A stretch of DNA of 64,000 nucleotides from Rhodothermales bacterium (lineage in GTDB: Bacteria > Bacteroidota > Rhodothermia > Rhodothermales > UBA10348), in NCBI GenBank assembly GCA_024711125.1, contig JANJTM010000029.1, positions 99,559-163,558 on the forward strand, given 5' to 3'. Every line of letters starts with the position of its first letter. The first letter of the stretch is position 1. The notes under the pieces were generated by a model, which had not been told where the DNA came from, did no database searches, and saw only the letters and a program-made list of their open reading frames with translations. Made by a program: the position numbers and the translations under genes. Positions 1 to 9,380 of the stretch are shown in pieces.

Positions 1-1355
1 AGCCCGCCGCCCAGGTTCCAGCGCTCCGATGCCTTCCAGGACTGTTGGACGAAGGCCGATCCGTAAGGGGCGTGGATGCGGCTCGCGAAGTTCTCCCGGG
101 CATCGAACACGTTTGCGAGACGCATCGTGAACATGCCGACCCAGAATCCCCCCTTGACGGTATGGCCTTCACCGTGCACGTATTCCAGGTCACCCTTCAT
201 CGTCAGGTCGTACACGGAGTTGTTTCGCCCCACTTCGGTACGGGCGATCGAGAAATCGGCGTCACTGGCATACCGCGAGGCCGTCACCGTCAACTCGGAG
301 AACAACCGCTCGGAGAAGAGATGCGTCCAGTCTGCGCTGAACGTTCGGTTTCCGTAGGTCAGTCCGATGTCGAGCCCCTCGAGAAACGACGCGTCGAGCA
401 TGTCCTGTCCGGCGTACCCGGAGAACGAAACCTTGTCCCCACGCCCAAGGTCGATGTTGACCTTGGCGTTGACGTCGTAGAAATAGAATGCGTTCGGAAT
501 GCCCTCTACATCGGCACTGCGCAACCCCGCAAAGAGGGGTTCCAGCGTGGACCGCCGGACGGCAACCATCCAGGAGCCGCGGGAATAGGGCCCTTCCAGG
601 AATGCTCTCGACGAGAGCAGGCCCACCGAGAGGCGCCCACGGGTTTCCCTGCGATTCCCGTCCTTGTTGTAGACATCGACGACCGAGCCGATACGCCCTC
701 CGTATTCGGCCGGAAACCCGCCCTTGAAAAGCCGGACGTCCTTTATGGCATCGGGATTGAACGTCGAGAAGAAGCCGAAGAGGTGCGACGGATTGTAGAC
801 CGTGGTCCGGTCAAGCAGGATGAGCGTCTGGTCCGGGCTTCCGCCACGGACGTACAACCCGCTCGAGAAATCCGATGCGGCCTTCACGCCCGGCAGCAGC
901 TGCAACGAGCGGAATACGTCCGGCTCGAGGACCGTGGGCAGCTGGCGGATCGCGGCCGTGGTCAAACGCGCTACTCCCAGCCGCTGCCGCTCCTCGACCG
1001 ACTCCCGGTCGGCTTCGACCACGACCTCACCCGTGGTCAGTCCCTCCGGCTCGAGTTCGATGTCGAGACGGCGAGCTTCTCCCGCCGCCACCGTCACGTC
1101 GAAAACGGCCGAGCGGTAGCCGAGATAGGACGCGAGAATCCGGTAGGTGCCGGCAGAGAGCCCATCGATGACGTAGTATCCGGACGTGTTGGTGGCCGCA
1201 CCGGAGGAGGTGCCCTGGACGAGCACGTTGGCGAGGATCAACGTCTCCCGGGTCTCTGCATCCCGCACGAATCCGCTGACGGACGCGCTTTGGCGCGCCG
1301 ACGCGGACCCGGTGATGACGAGGGCAAGGAAAAGAATCGCAGCGGTTCGGGACAT
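1..1355 (-). CDS. TonB-dependent receptor, 3' part beyond window
   Basis: This is the first 451 codons of an outer-membrane receptor that would import a ligand, unknown here, using TonB energy. The start is the ATG at 1353-1355, giving a clear signal peptide (MSRTAAILFLALVITGSASA). Residues about 22-105 form a carboxypeptidase-regulatory-like beta-sandwich, common at the front of Bacteroidota receptors. The plug follows, with LLPGVKA, the YVRGGSPDQT stretch and FKGGFPAEYGGR. The strands after it are the beginning of the barrel. The C terminus lies off the left edge, so substrate and barrel length cannot be judged. A glycerophosphodiesterase gene lies 87 bp upstream on the same strand and may share a transcript. 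The family is certain; the ligand is unknown. Confidence 0.9.
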   Translation of the reverse strand, partial: MSRTAAILFLALVITGSASARQSASVSGFVRDAETRETLILANVLVQGTSSGAATNTSGYYVIDGLSAGTYRILASYLGYRSAVFDVTVAAGEARRLDIELEPEGLTTGEVVVEADRESVEERQRLGVARLTTAAIRQLPTVLEPDVFRSLQLLPGVKAASDFSSGLYVRGGSPDQTLILLDRTTVYNPSHLFGFFSTFNPDAIKDVRLFKGGFPAEYGGRIGSVVDVYNKDGNRRETRGRLSVGLLSSRAFLEGPYSRGSWMVAVRRSTLEPLFAGLRSADVEGIPNAFYFYDVNAKVNIDLGRGDKVSFSGYAGQDMLDASFLEGLDIGLTYGNRTFSADWTHLFSERLFSELTVTASRYASDADFSIARTEVGRNNSVYDLTMKGDLEYVHGEGHTVKGGFWVGMFTMRLANVFDARENFASRIHAPYGSAFVQQSWKASERWNLGGG

Positions 1356-1442
1356 TACGGAATCTCGGAATCGCGTATTGGACGAAACCCGGTCCTGGCC
1401 GTTACATCGCGCTCTTCCGCCCCCGACGAATGCCCGACACCT

Positions 1443-2315
1443 TCACGAAGCGACCCGATCCCATCCGTCGCCGAGCACCCGGTCGAACACCCGCGCGGCG
1501 AGATCCGGACGGTCGGTGGTGACCCCGTCGACCCCGAGCAGCAACAGGCGTTCCATGAGGTCGGGCTCGTTGACGGTCCACGGGATGACCAGGAGACCCT
1601 CCCGACGGGCCGCCCGCAGGAATTCCGCGTCCACGAGCGAGTAATGCGGTCCGAGGCTCGTCGGCCGATGGCCGAGGCGGGCGACATGCTCCTCCGGACC
1701 GCCCGGCGTACCCGGTTCGAGCAGGAGCCCCGTGGCGAGCCCGTGCCGGTGCACGGCCTCCAGCAGGCCGGTGTCGAACGAGATGGCGACGCTTCGATGA
1801 ACGAGCCCGGCCTTCCGGACATCACCCGCCACCGCGGCCGCGAACACCCCGGGATCGGGTCCGGTCGAACCCGCCGGGTCGGGGCTTTGCTTCAGCTCGA
1901 GCAGCCAACCGGGATCCAGTCCGGAATCGCGAACCGCCGACAGCACGGTCGCGAGCGAGGGAACCGTCGCCGCGATCGGAATGCGCTCCGGAAAACGGGG
2001 GTCGACGGCGCTGCCGACGTCGATGCCGGCCCACCAGGCCGCCGGCCTGGACGAAACGGAAATCCTGCGCCCGGCGAACGGCAGGTCCGGATCGTGACAG
2101 ACGACCGGGACCCCATCCTGCGCCAGGTGAAGGTCCAGTTCGAGTACGTTCGCACCCGCCGCCAAGGCTCCGAGGAAGCCCGGAACCGTGTTCTCGGGCC
2201 ACAGGCCCCGGGCGCCCCGGTGCCCGACGAGCGCGACACGGGCCGCGGGCGGCGAATAACCCGCCGACCCCTCTCCTTCACCCAATCTTGGACTCCATGT
2301 AAACACATGCATCAC
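1443..2315 (-). CDS. Glycerophosphodiester phosphodiesterase family protein
   Basis: The enzyme would hydrolyse glycerophosphodiesters to glycerol-3-phosphate and an alcohol. The TIM-barrel signature is intact: HRG at residues 32-34, PENT at 40-43, the LELDLHL metal-binding strand at 58-64 and the second catalytic histidine in CHDPDL near residue 74. The C-terminal WTVN motif of the family is also present. There is no convincing signal peptide, so a cytoplasmic UgpQ-like role is more likely than a periplasmic GlpQ-like one. The first 28 residues precede the usual family start and contain no good alternative initiation codon, so the true start is uncertain. The gene is divergent from gyrA and lies upstream of the TonB receptor. 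Confidence 0.88.
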   Translation of the reverse strand: MMHVFTWSPRLGEGEGSAGYSPPAARVALVGHRGARGLWPENTVPGFLGALAAGANVLELDLHLAQDGVPVVCHDPDLPFAGRRISVSSRPAAWWAGIDVGSAVDPRFPERIPIAATVPSLATVLSAVRDSGLDPGWLLELKQSPDPAGSTGPDPGVFAAAVAGDVRKAGLVHRSVAISFDTGLLEAVHRHGLATGLLLEPGTPGGPEEHVARLGHRPTSLGPHYSLVDAEFLRAARREGLLVIPWTVNEPDLMERLLLLGVDGVTTDRPDLAARVFDRVLGDGWDRVAS

Positions 2316-2504
2316 AGCACCTTATGCGGCTTCTCCCGGGGCGTCGGACGATGGCTTTGACCGGCTCGAATCCGTATCTTGCGTGACTACCCCGATACGC
2401 TCGGACGGTTCGGTTCCGACCGGCCTTCCGGGTCCATCGTGGTGTTCCGGCGGCCCGCTCCCCGGGCCCCGTGAGACACCGCCACCCGACTCCCGCACCC
2501 CTTC

Positions 2505-5075
2505 ATGGAACCGACGAACGGACGCGTCTTCCCGATCAACATCGAGGAGGAAATGAAGTCCTCCTACATCGATTACTCGATGTCGGTGATCGTCAGCCGC
2601 GCGCTCCCGGACGTCCGCGACGGCCTCAAGCCCGTGCATCGACGGGTGCTCTTCGGGATGAGCGAACTGGGCCTCGGGTCGGGCTCCACGTACAAGAAGA
2701 GCGCCCGTATCGTGGGCGAGGTGCTCGGCAAGTACCACCCGCACGGCGACTCGGCCGTGTACGACACGATGGTGCGCCTTGCGCAGGACTTCTCCATGCG
2801 CTACCCGCTGGTGGACGGGCAGGGCAACTTCGGCTCGGTGGACGGCGATTCCGCGGCGGCCATGCGGTACACGGAGGCCCGCATGACGCGCCTCGCCGAC
2901 GAGATGCTGCGCGACATCGCGAAGGAAACGGTCGACTTCACGGCCAACTTCGACGGCTCCATGGAGGAGCCCGAGGTGCTTCCCGCCGCCTTTCCCAACC
3001 TCCTGGTCAACGGCACCGACGGCATCGCCGTCGGCATGGCGACCAAGATTCCGCCGCACAACCTGGGCGAGGTGATCGACGCCACGATCGCCTACATAAA
3101 CGACCCCGAGATCGCGATCGACGACCTGGTGGCCCTGATGCCCGCACCCGACTTCCCTACCGGGGGCATCATCTACGGGCACCAGGGCGTGCGACTCGCC
3201 TACCACACCGGCCGCGGGCGCGTCGTGATGCGGGCGAGGTTCCACGAGGAGGAAGTGCGGCCCGGCCGCATGGCGCTCGTCGCGACCGAGATCCCGTACC
3301 AGGTCAACAAGGCGGCGCTGGTCGAGAAGGTCGCCATGCTGGCCCGGGACAAGAAGATCGAGGGCATCGCCGACCTGCGGGACGAAAGCGATCGCGACGG
3401 CATGCGCATCGTCATCGAGCTGAAGCGGGACGCCGTGCCGCTCGTCGTCCAGAACCAGCTGTACAAGTACTCCGCGTTCCAGCAGACGTTCGGCGTGAAC
3501 GTCGTCGCGCTCGTCGGCGGGCGTCCGCGCACGCTGAACCTGAAGGAGATGATCCGGCACTACGTGGATCATCGCCACGAAGTCGTGCTGCGCCGCACCC
3601 GGTTCGAATTGCGCAAGGCGGAGGAGCGGGCCCACGTGCTCGAGGGTCTGACCATCGCGCTCGACCACCTCGACGCGGTGATCACCATCATCCGCCAGTC
3701 CACGGACCCGGAGTCGGCGCGCGACAACCTGATGGCCGGGGTGTTTCCCGACCGCCTGACCACGGATCAACTGACCCGTCTCGGTCTGCCGACGCACGGC
3801 CAGTCGATGTTCACGCTGAGCGAGATCCAGGCCAAGGCGATCCTCGACCTCCGCCTTAACCGGCTCACCGGGCTCGAGCGCCAGAAGATCGAGGACGAGT
3901 ACCGGGACGTGCTGAAGGAGATCGAGCGCCTCCACTCCATCCTCGACAACCAGTCGCTGCGCATGGAGATCATCAAGGCGGAGCTCGCCGAGATGAAGGA
4001 GAAGTACGCGGACAAGCGCCGCACCGAGATCGACTACTCCGGCGGCGACGATATCATCATCGAGGACCTGATCGAGGACGACCACATGGTCGTCACCATC
4101 TCGCATCAGGGCCTCGTCAAGCGCACCAGCGTATCCGAATATCGCCAGCAGGGGCGCGGCGGGGTCGGCCAGCGGGGCCTCGCGATGCGCGACGAGGATT
4201 ACGTGGAGCACCTCTTCACGTCGCGCAACCACGACTACCTGCTCTTCTTCACGGACCATGGGCGCTGCTACTGGCTGCGTGTCTTCGAGATTCCCGAAGG
4301 GAGTCGTCAGAGCAAGGGGCGCTCCATCCGGAACCTGATCCAGATCTCCCCGGAAGACCGGGTCCGTGCCGTCCTGCCGGTATCCAAGCCCGATTTCCGC
4401 AATCCGGATTTCCTCGAAGCGCGTTTCGTGCTCATGGCCACGCGGCGCGGAACGGTCAAGAAGACCCAATTGGAAGCGTTCAGCAGGCCTCGCGTGGACG
4501 GTATCATCGCGATCGACATCGTCGAGGGCGACGAACTGCTCGAGGCGCACCTCACCACCGGCGACGCCGAGGTGATCCTCGCCTCGTCGAGCGGCCTGGC
4601 GATCCGCTTCCACGAGTCGGACGTCCGCCCCATGGGCCGCAACACCCGGGGTGTTCGCGGTATGTCCCTCGACGGGGACGAGACCATCGTGGGCATGGTC
4701 GTCATGGAGCAGGGCGAATCCCGGGACGTGCTCGCCATCTCTGCGAACGGATACGGAAAGCGCTCGCCGCTCGACGACTACCGGGTCCAGGGCCGGGGCG
4801 GCAAGGGCATCATCACCATGAAGGCGACCCCGAAAACCGGGGTCCTCGTGGCGATCAAGGGCGTCGACTCCAGCGACGACCTCATGATCTCGACGGTCAA
4901 CGGCATCATGATCCGGATGCACGTCGCCGCCATCAATTCCATGGGCCGCAACACCCAGGGAGTGCGGGTCATCAACCTTCGCAACGACGACCGGATCGCA
5001 GACGTGACCCGGGTGATCGCCGAGGAAGGCGACGAACCCCTGGCGTCGGTCGAGACTTCGGATCAACCCGCCTGA
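2505..5075 (+). CDS. gyrA: DNA gyrase subunit A
   Basis: GyrA is the breakage-reunion subunit of the A2B2 gyrase that introduces negative supercoils. At 856 residues it is full length. The catalytic tyrosine is Y122 in [10 protein letters not shown]. Numbering matches E. coli through the quinolone-resistance region, where Ser83 and Asp87 are both the drug-sensitive residues. The C-terminal pinwheel is present. Its usual GyrA box position, about 548-554, reads QGRGGVG rather than the canonical QRRGGKG, while a better match, QGRGGKG, occurs near residues 762-768. The acidic tail is short. The gene stands alone, with a divergent glycerophosphodiesterase upstream and a convergent aminotransferase 19 bp downstream. 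A TATCTT element at 2375-2380 is a possible -10 box. ParC is the alternative, but the N terminus is typical of Bacteroidota GyrA. Confidence 0.96.
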   Translation: MEPTNGRVFPINIEEEMKSSYIDYSMSVIVSRALPDVRDGLKPVHRRVLFGMSELGLGSGSTYKKSARIVGEVLGKYHPHGDSAVYDTMVRLAQDFSMRYPLVDGQGNFGSVDGDSAAAMRYTEARMTRLADEMLRDIAKETVDFTANFDGSMEEPEVLPAAFPNLLVNGTDGIAVGMATKIPPHNLGEVIDATIAYINDPEIAIDDLVALMPAPDFPTGGIIYGHQGVRLAYHTGRGRVVMRARFHEEEVRPGRMALVATEIPYQVNKAALVEKVAMLARDKKIEGIADLRDESDRDGMRIVIELKRDAVPLVVQNQLYKYSAFQQTFGVNVVALVGGRPRTLNLKEMIRHYVDHRHEVVLRRTRFELRKAEERAHVLEGLTIALDHLDAVITIIRQSTDPESARDNLMAGVFPDRLTTDQLTRLGLPTHGQSMFTLSEIQAKAILDLRLNRLTGLERQKIEDEYRDVLKEIERLHSILDNQSLRMEIIKAELAEMKEKYADKRRTEIDYSGGDDIIIEDLIEDDHMVVTISHQGLVKRTSVSEYRQQGRGGVGQRGLAMRDEDYVEHLFTSRNHDYLLFFTDHGRCYWLRVFEIPEGSRQSKGRSIRNLIQISPEDRVRAVLPVSKPDFRNPDFLEARFVLMATRRGTVKKTQLEAFSRPRVDGIIAIDIVEGDELLEAHLTTGDAEVILASSSGLAIRFHESDVRPMGRNTRGVRGMSLDGDETIVGMVVMEQGESRDVLAISANGYGKRSPLDDYRVQGRGGKGIITMKATPKTGVLVAIKGVDSSDDLMISTVNGIMIRMHVAAINSMGRNTQGVRVINLRNDDRIADVTRVIAEEGDEPLASVETSDQPA

Positions 5076-5101
5076 GGCGGAGGCGCGCCGTGCGTCAGGC
5101 G
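5069..5101. terminator. Inverted repeat between convergent gyrA and lat
   Basis: CGCCTGA (5069-5075) and TCAGGCG (5095-5101) form 7-bp arms that include both stop codons of the converging genes. A GC-rich inner hairpin also exists. There is no T-run, so bidirectional termination is only a possibility. Confidence 0.3.
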
Positions 5102-6450
5102 ACGGCCCTGGCGATGGCCGCGTCGAGCATGTCGAGTCCGCGGTCCAGTTCCGACGTGGTGATGTTGAGGGGCGTGCGGAACCGGACCGACGAGGTGCCG
5201 CAACCGAGGACGATCAGCCCGTTGTCGAAGGCGTTCTTCAGTACGGCGTTGCGGAGGTCGGCCGTCGGCAGGTCCAGCGCGCAGAAAAGCCCTCGCCCGC
5301 GCACGTTGCCGACCGCCTCGTACTTCGCGTCCAGTTCCGACAGCCGACGCTGCAGGTGGGCTCCGGCCGATGCGGCATGATCGACGAGATGCTCCTCCTC
5401 GATGATCTCGAGGATACGGTCGAAGCGCACCATGTCGACCAGGTTGCCGCCCCACGTCGAGTTGATACGGCTGCCCATGACGAACACGTGGTCTTCGACC
5501 TCGTCGAGCCGCCGGCCCGCGAGGATGCCGCAGACCTGGGTCTTCTTTCCGAACGCGATGATGTCGGGCTCGACGCCGATGGCCTGGTGGGCCCAGAAGG
5601 ATCCGGTGACCCCGATACCGGTCTGCACTTCGTCGAAAATGAGCAGCGCGTCGTTTTCGAGGCAGAGATCCTTGAGCGCCTGCAGGTACTCCCTGCGGAA
5701 GTGGTTGTCGCCGCCCTCTCCCTGGATCGGCTCGATGATGGCGCAGGCGATCTCGTCCCTGCGCTCGAAGAAGGCCTGCTTCGCCTGGTTGATCGAAAGC
5801 TGCTCCCTCCTTTCGAGGTCCTCGAGGTGCTTCTCCAGGGGGAAAACGATCTTCGGGTTCGAGATGCGCGGCCAGTCGAACTTGGGGAAGTACATGGTCT
5901 TGCGCGGATCGGCCGTATTCGTCAGGCAGACCGTGTATCCGCTGCGGCCGTGAAACGCCTGGTCGAAGTGCAACACCTGCATGCCGACCTCGCGCCGGTA
6001 CCCCTTGCGGAAATTCCTGCGCACCTTCCAGTCGAAAGCGGTCTTCAGCGCGTTCTCGACGGCCAGCGCGCCACCCTCGACGAAGAACGCGTACGGCAGG
6101 TACGAAGGCATGCCCACGCGCTCGAACGTGTCGATCATGCGCGCCATGTAGGTGGAGCGCACGTCGGAGTTCGTGATCTTGTTGAGTGCGGCGAAATGGA
6201 GCCGCTTCATGAACGCATCGTCCGATTCGAGCTTCGGATGGTTCATTCCGAGCGCGCTGGACGCATAGAAACCGAAGAAGTCGAGGTAGTGCCGGCCCGA
6301 CTTCATGTCGATGAGATCGACGCCGCGGCTCCGCTCCATGTCGAGCACCATCTGCATCATGCCGCGGGCGTTCGTATGGCGCAGGTAGACGTCAGCGACC
6401 TGGTCGGGATGGATCTCGTGGGCTTCAGGCGCTCCCATGGCTCTGGACAC
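5095..6450 (-). CDS. lat: L-lysine 6-transaminase
   Basis: This PLP enzyme moves the epsilon-amino group of lysine to 2-oxoglutarate, giving 2-aminoadipate 6-semialdehyde (which cyclises) and glutamate. The 451-residue length and sequence fit the bacterial Lat family rather than ornithine or GABA transaminases. The PLP-binding aspartate is in IFDEVQTG (D273) and the Schiff-base lysine is in AFGKKTQVCG (K302). AFHGRSGYT near 166-174 and the EPIQGEGGD loop near 240-248 also match. The start could be M1 or M5 (MGAPEA). No lysine-degradation partner, such as an aminoadipate semialdehyde dehydrogenase, is visible nearby, so the physiological use (catabolism or compatible-solute chemistry) cannot be read from context. 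Confidence 0.88.
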   Translation of the reverse strand: MSRAMGAPEAHEIHPDQVADVYLRHTNARGMMQMVLDMERSRGVDLIDMKSGRHYLDFFGFYASSALGMNHPKLESDDAFMKRLHFAALNKITNSDVRSTYMARMIDTFERVGMPSYLPYAFFVEGGALAVENALKTAFDWKVRRNFRKGYRREVGMQVLHFDQAFHGRSGYTVCLTNTADPRKTMYFPKFDWPRISNPKIVFPLEKHLEDLERREQLSINQAKQAFFERRDEIACAIIEPIQGEGGDNHFRREYLQALKDLCLENDALLIFDEVQTGIGVTGSFWAHQAIGVEPDIIAFGKKTQVCGILAGRRLDEVEDHVFVMGSRINSTWGGNLVDMVRFDRILEIIEEEHLVDHAASAGAHLQRRLSELDAKYEAVGNVRGRGLFCALDLPTADLRNAVLKNAFDNGLIVLGCGTSSVRFRTPLNITTSELDRGLDMLDAAIARAVA

Positions 6451-6687
6451 TCGGTAGGTTCACGGTTCGACGATCGCAGACGGGCAGGAGCCCGCGTGGT
6501 GGGCGTCGGAGCGTGCGGATCGCCGATCCTCCCCGCTCCGGGCCTTTGAAGATACGAGTCCCGGCCCATCGACCGAGCCCGGGGAGCGGTCGGCCGGGGA
6601 TTCTTCACCGCATCTGTGGGGATCATTTGAACGTCGGGCCGGGTTGAGCCGGCACCGTCCCATCGACCCTGAACCGGCCGAACGACC

Positions 6688-7653
6688 ATGGCTGAAACCT
6701 CCGGCAGACGCGGCGGACTGCGTCCCGGCGAGCTGCGGCTCCACGCCGTGCCCTCACCCGAGGGCGACGGTGACGTCCTCGAGCTTCCCGTCGTGCAGGC
6801 AGCGCCCCCCGACCGTGCCAAGCGCCCCGACTGGCTTCGCGTCAAGCTGCCGTATGGAAAGACGTATGCGCAGGTGAGCGAGATCATCGAGTCGCACCGG
6901 CTGCACACGGTCTGCCAGAGTGCACGCTGCCCGAACATGGGCGAGTGCTGGACAGCAGGCACGGCCACGTTCATGATCCTCGGCAACGTCTGCACACGGA
7001 GCTGCGGTTTCTGCGCCGTGCTCACCGGCCGCCCCGATCCGGGCCTGGACTGGGACGAGCCGCGGCGGGTCGCCGACGCCGTACGGCTCATGGGCATCCG
7101 CCACGCGGTCGTGACGAGCGTGAATCGCGACGAACGCAAGGACGGTGGAGCGCCCATCTTCGCCGAAACGATCCGGCTCATCCGGGAGGCCGTGCCCGGA
7201 TGCACCGTCGAGGTGCTCATTCCCGACTTTCGCGGCATCTGGGAGGCGCTCGACCAGGTACTGGACGCCCGCCCCGATCTGCTGAACCACAACGTGGAAA
7301 CGGTGCCGCGCCTCTACCGGCGCGTTCGGCCGCAGGCGGTCTACGAGCGGTCGCTCGAGGTCATCCGCCGCGCGCGGGCCAAAGGACTGCGTACCAAGAG
7401 CGGGATCATGGTGGGTCTCGGCGAAACCGACGACGAGGTGCTCGCCCTGATGGACGATTTCGTCGATGCGGGACTGCACGTCATGACGATCGGCCAGTAT
7501 CTCCAACCGACCCGCCTTCATCTGCCCGTCGAGGAGTACGTCACCCCGGACAAGTTCCGCTGGTACAAGACGATGGGCGAGGAAAAGGGAATCGAGCACG
7601 TCGAAAGCGGACCGTTGGTGCGGTCCTCCTACCACGCCGAACGCCACGTCTGA
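6688..7653 (+). CDS. lipA: Lipoyl synthase
   Basis: LipA is a radical-SAM enzyme that inserts two sulfurs into protein-bound octanoyl groups to make lipoate. Both iron-sulfur clusters are encoded. The auxiliary cluster uses C76, C81 and C87 ([12 protein letters not shown]) and the radical-SAM cluster uses C102, C106 and C109 (CTRSCGFC). The C-terminal RSSYHAE motif, whose serine ligates the auxiliary cluster, is present. The 321-residue length is typical, with a 45-residue N-terminal extension. No lipB or other lipoate gene is adjacent. A CPBP protease gene follows after 37 bp and may be co-transcribed. Confidence 0.97.
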   Translation: MAETSGRRGGLRPGELRLHAVPSPEGDGDVLELPVVQAAPPDRAKRPDWLRVKLPYGKTYAQVSEIIESHRLHTVCQSARCPNMGECWTAGTATFMILGNVCTRSCGFCAVLTGRPDPGLDWDEPRRVADAVRLMGIRHAVVTSVNRDERKDGGAPIFAETIRLIREAVPGCTVEVLIPDFRGIWEALDQVLDARPDLLNHNVETVPRLYRRVRPQAVYERSLEVIRRARAKGLRTKSGIMVGLGETDDEVLALMDDFVDAGLHVMTIGQYLQPTRLHLPVEEYVTPDKFRWYKTMGEEKGIEHVESGPLVRSSYHAERHV

Positions 7654-7690
7654 TCCGGCCGATACGAGCGCCGGTCCGACGCCGAAATCG

Positions 7691-8470
7691 ATGAACGTCT
7701 GGAAACGAGAGGGGCACCGGGCGATCACGGCCTGGCGAACGCTGGACCGCCAGACGGTCGTCGTACTCTGTTTCGCCGCCCTTGCCGTCATCCTCCAGAT
7801 GCAGTTCGGCGAGCGCTCGTTCTTCCGGCGCACGTTCGGCACGGTGGCCGAGGAGCCGTGGAACGGCCTGCTCGGCTGGGGCTGGTGGTTCGGAATGCAG
7901 GGGGTGCTGGGCTTCGTGATCCCGGTGGCCATCCTGCGGATCGGCTTCCGTCGCAGCGTGGCCGAGATGGGACTGGGACTGGGCGACTGGAAATTCGCGG
8001 GCACCCTGGCGCTCGCGTACGTTCCGCTCGTCGTCGTCGGGACCTGGTTCCTGTCCTCGGGCGACGCGTTCCTCGCCAGGTATCCCCACTACCAGCCCGC
8101 CGCGTTCGACGTCCGGGTCTTCCTCGCGTACGAAGCGCTGTTCCTGTTCTACTGGATCGGCTGGGAATACCTGTGGCGGGGCTTCGTCCAGTTCGGCACC
8201 GCCCACCGGCTCGGCCTGTATGCCGTGTTCGTGCAGGCCATGCCGTTCGCCCTGCTGCACTACGACAAGCCCCTGCCCGAGGCCCTGCTGTCGATCGTGG
8301 GCGGAGTAGCGCTCGGAGCGCTGGTCTGGCGGGCCCGGTCGTTCTGGATCGCCGTGCCCATTCACTCGGCGCAGATGCTGATCCTCGACCTGTGGTCGAC
8401 CCTCCGGCTCAGGACCGGGGTACGCGGCGTCGGCCTCGACGCCCTGTGGGACCTTTTCAGGGCGCTCTGA
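7691..8470 (+). CDS. CPBP-family intramembrane glutamic protease
   Basis: A multi-pass membrane protein of 259 residues in the Rce1/CAAX-like CPBP family. The catalytic glutamate motif is E159-Y-L-W-R163, where many relatives have a double glutamate (EExxxR), so the first glutamate is missing. The conserved histidines are H190 in FALLHYDKP and H225 in PIHSAQ. Hydrophobic segments lie near 22-38, 60-85, 103-122, 145-160, 172-190 and 196-228. The substrate is unknown; such proteins serve in prenyl-protein or peptide processing and sometimes bacteriocin immunity. The gene follows lipA and its 3' end overlaps the convergent PorV-like gene by 14 bp. Confidence 0.82.
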   Translation: MNVWKREGHRAITAWRTLDRQTVVVLCFAALAVILQMQFGERSFFRRTFGTVAEEPWNGLLGWGWWFGMQGVLGFVIPVAILRIGFRRSVAEMGLGLGDWKFAGTLALAYVPLVVVGTWFLSSGDAFLARYPHYQPAAFDVRVFLAYEALFLFYWIGWEYLWRGFVQFGTAHRLGLYAVFVQAMPFALLHYDKPLPEALLSIVGGVALGALVWRARSFWIAVPIHSAQMLILDLWSTLRLRTGVRGVGLDALWDLFRAL

Positions 8471-9380
8471 GCGCGTACGCGAGCGTGAAGACGTGGCCGG
8501 GGCCGTCGAACCCCGCGCTGAACGGCAGCACGGCATAGTCGATTTCGAACGGTCCGGCCAGCAGGCCGATGCCTGCCGAGACCCCCCGGAGATCGTCGTC
8601 GGTGACGTACCCGCCGCGTACGCGCAGCGTCTCCATCACGTCCACCGAGGCGCCGACGTGCCATTGGGTGGACGCGTCGGCAAGATCCCGCGCGACCTCG
8701 ACCGTCAGGTAGGAGTCCACGAGCCGCGCCCCGTCATCGAGTGCGATCACCCGGAACGGATGCACGGCGACGGCCCCACGAACCGTACGCGGAAGACGGG
8801 TCGAACGCTGCGCAAGCCGCTTCATCGACCCGGCGTGCTGGTAGACGCCCGCGAGCCGAACCGCTCCGCCCGCGAGATCGAGCTGGGCCCCGGCATCGAA
8901 GGCCGAGCCGGTCGCCGACACCGCGAAGATGCGCTCCGACAGCAGCTTGACGCCGGCGCCGAGCCGCAGCGGTCCGAAGGTCTGCGCTACCGCGGCACCG
9001 ACGCCGGTGAATTGCGCCTCGAACGTGCCGTCAGACGGTCCCGGCCCCGTACGCACGTCGATCTCACCGCTCGAAACCGCGCGCGCGTAGACACCCACAC
9101 CGCCCCGACCGAGACGGAATCGCGCGGCACCGCCGTACGTGCGCACGCCGGCGATCCACACGTGGTGGGTCAGCGCCACCCGCGTGCCGGCGCCGAGCGC
9201 GAGTCCGGCCGGATTCCGCTCGGCGGCGAAGGGCCCGTCCACGACGGCGGCTCCGGCGTCTCCGGTCGCCAGGTGGGCGGCGTCCGGACCGATGCGCAGG
9301 AACGAAAGGCCGCTCTGGCGCGCGGCAACGGGAGCCGCGAGCATGGTGCAGGCCGCGAGTGCGACGAATAATCCCTTCAT
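8457..9380 (-). CDS. PorV/PorQ-like outer-membrane beta-barrel protein
   Basis: A 307-residue protein with a signal peptide (MKGLFVALAACTMLAAPVAA) and the PorV/PorQ N-terminal pattern: a glycine/alanine stretch, an aspartate, then a conserved ERNPAGLAL segment. Alternating strands to the C terminus indicate a barrel. PorV-type proteins shuttle type IX secretion cargo to the cell surface or act in attachment. The gene is last in a four-gene cassette. Its ATG at 9378-9380 overlaps the stop of the upstream PorV-like gene by 4 bp, implying translational coupling. It could be a structural paralogue of its neighbour rather than a true PorV. No other type IX core genes (porK-N, sprA) are in the window. 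Confidence 0.72.
   Translation of the reverse strand: MKGLFVALAACTMLAAPVAARQSGLSFLRIGPDAAHLATGDAGAAVVDGPFAAERNPAGLALGAGTRVALTHHVWIAGVRTYGGAARFRLGRGGVGVYARAVSSGEIDVRTGPGPSDGTFEAQFTGVGAAVAQTFGPLRLGAGVKLLSERIFAVSATGSAFDAGAQLDLAGGAVRLAGVYQHAGSMKRLAQRSTRLPRTVRGAVAVHPFRVIALDDGARLVDSYLTVEVARDLADASTQWHVGASVDVMETLRVRGGYVTDDDLRGVSAGIGLLAGPFEIDYAVLPFSAGFDGPGHVFTLAYALRAP

Noticed and set aside
45..2360. A 771-codon plus-strand open frame at the left end
   Set aside because: It runs antisense through both the TonB receptor and the glycerophosphodiesterase, both of which have intact motifs.
2322..5066. A 914-codon open frame antisense to gyrA
   Set aside because: Its translation is His/Asp/Val-rich with no domain, and it mirrors the codon bias of gyrA, a known effect of high GC; gyrA is certain.
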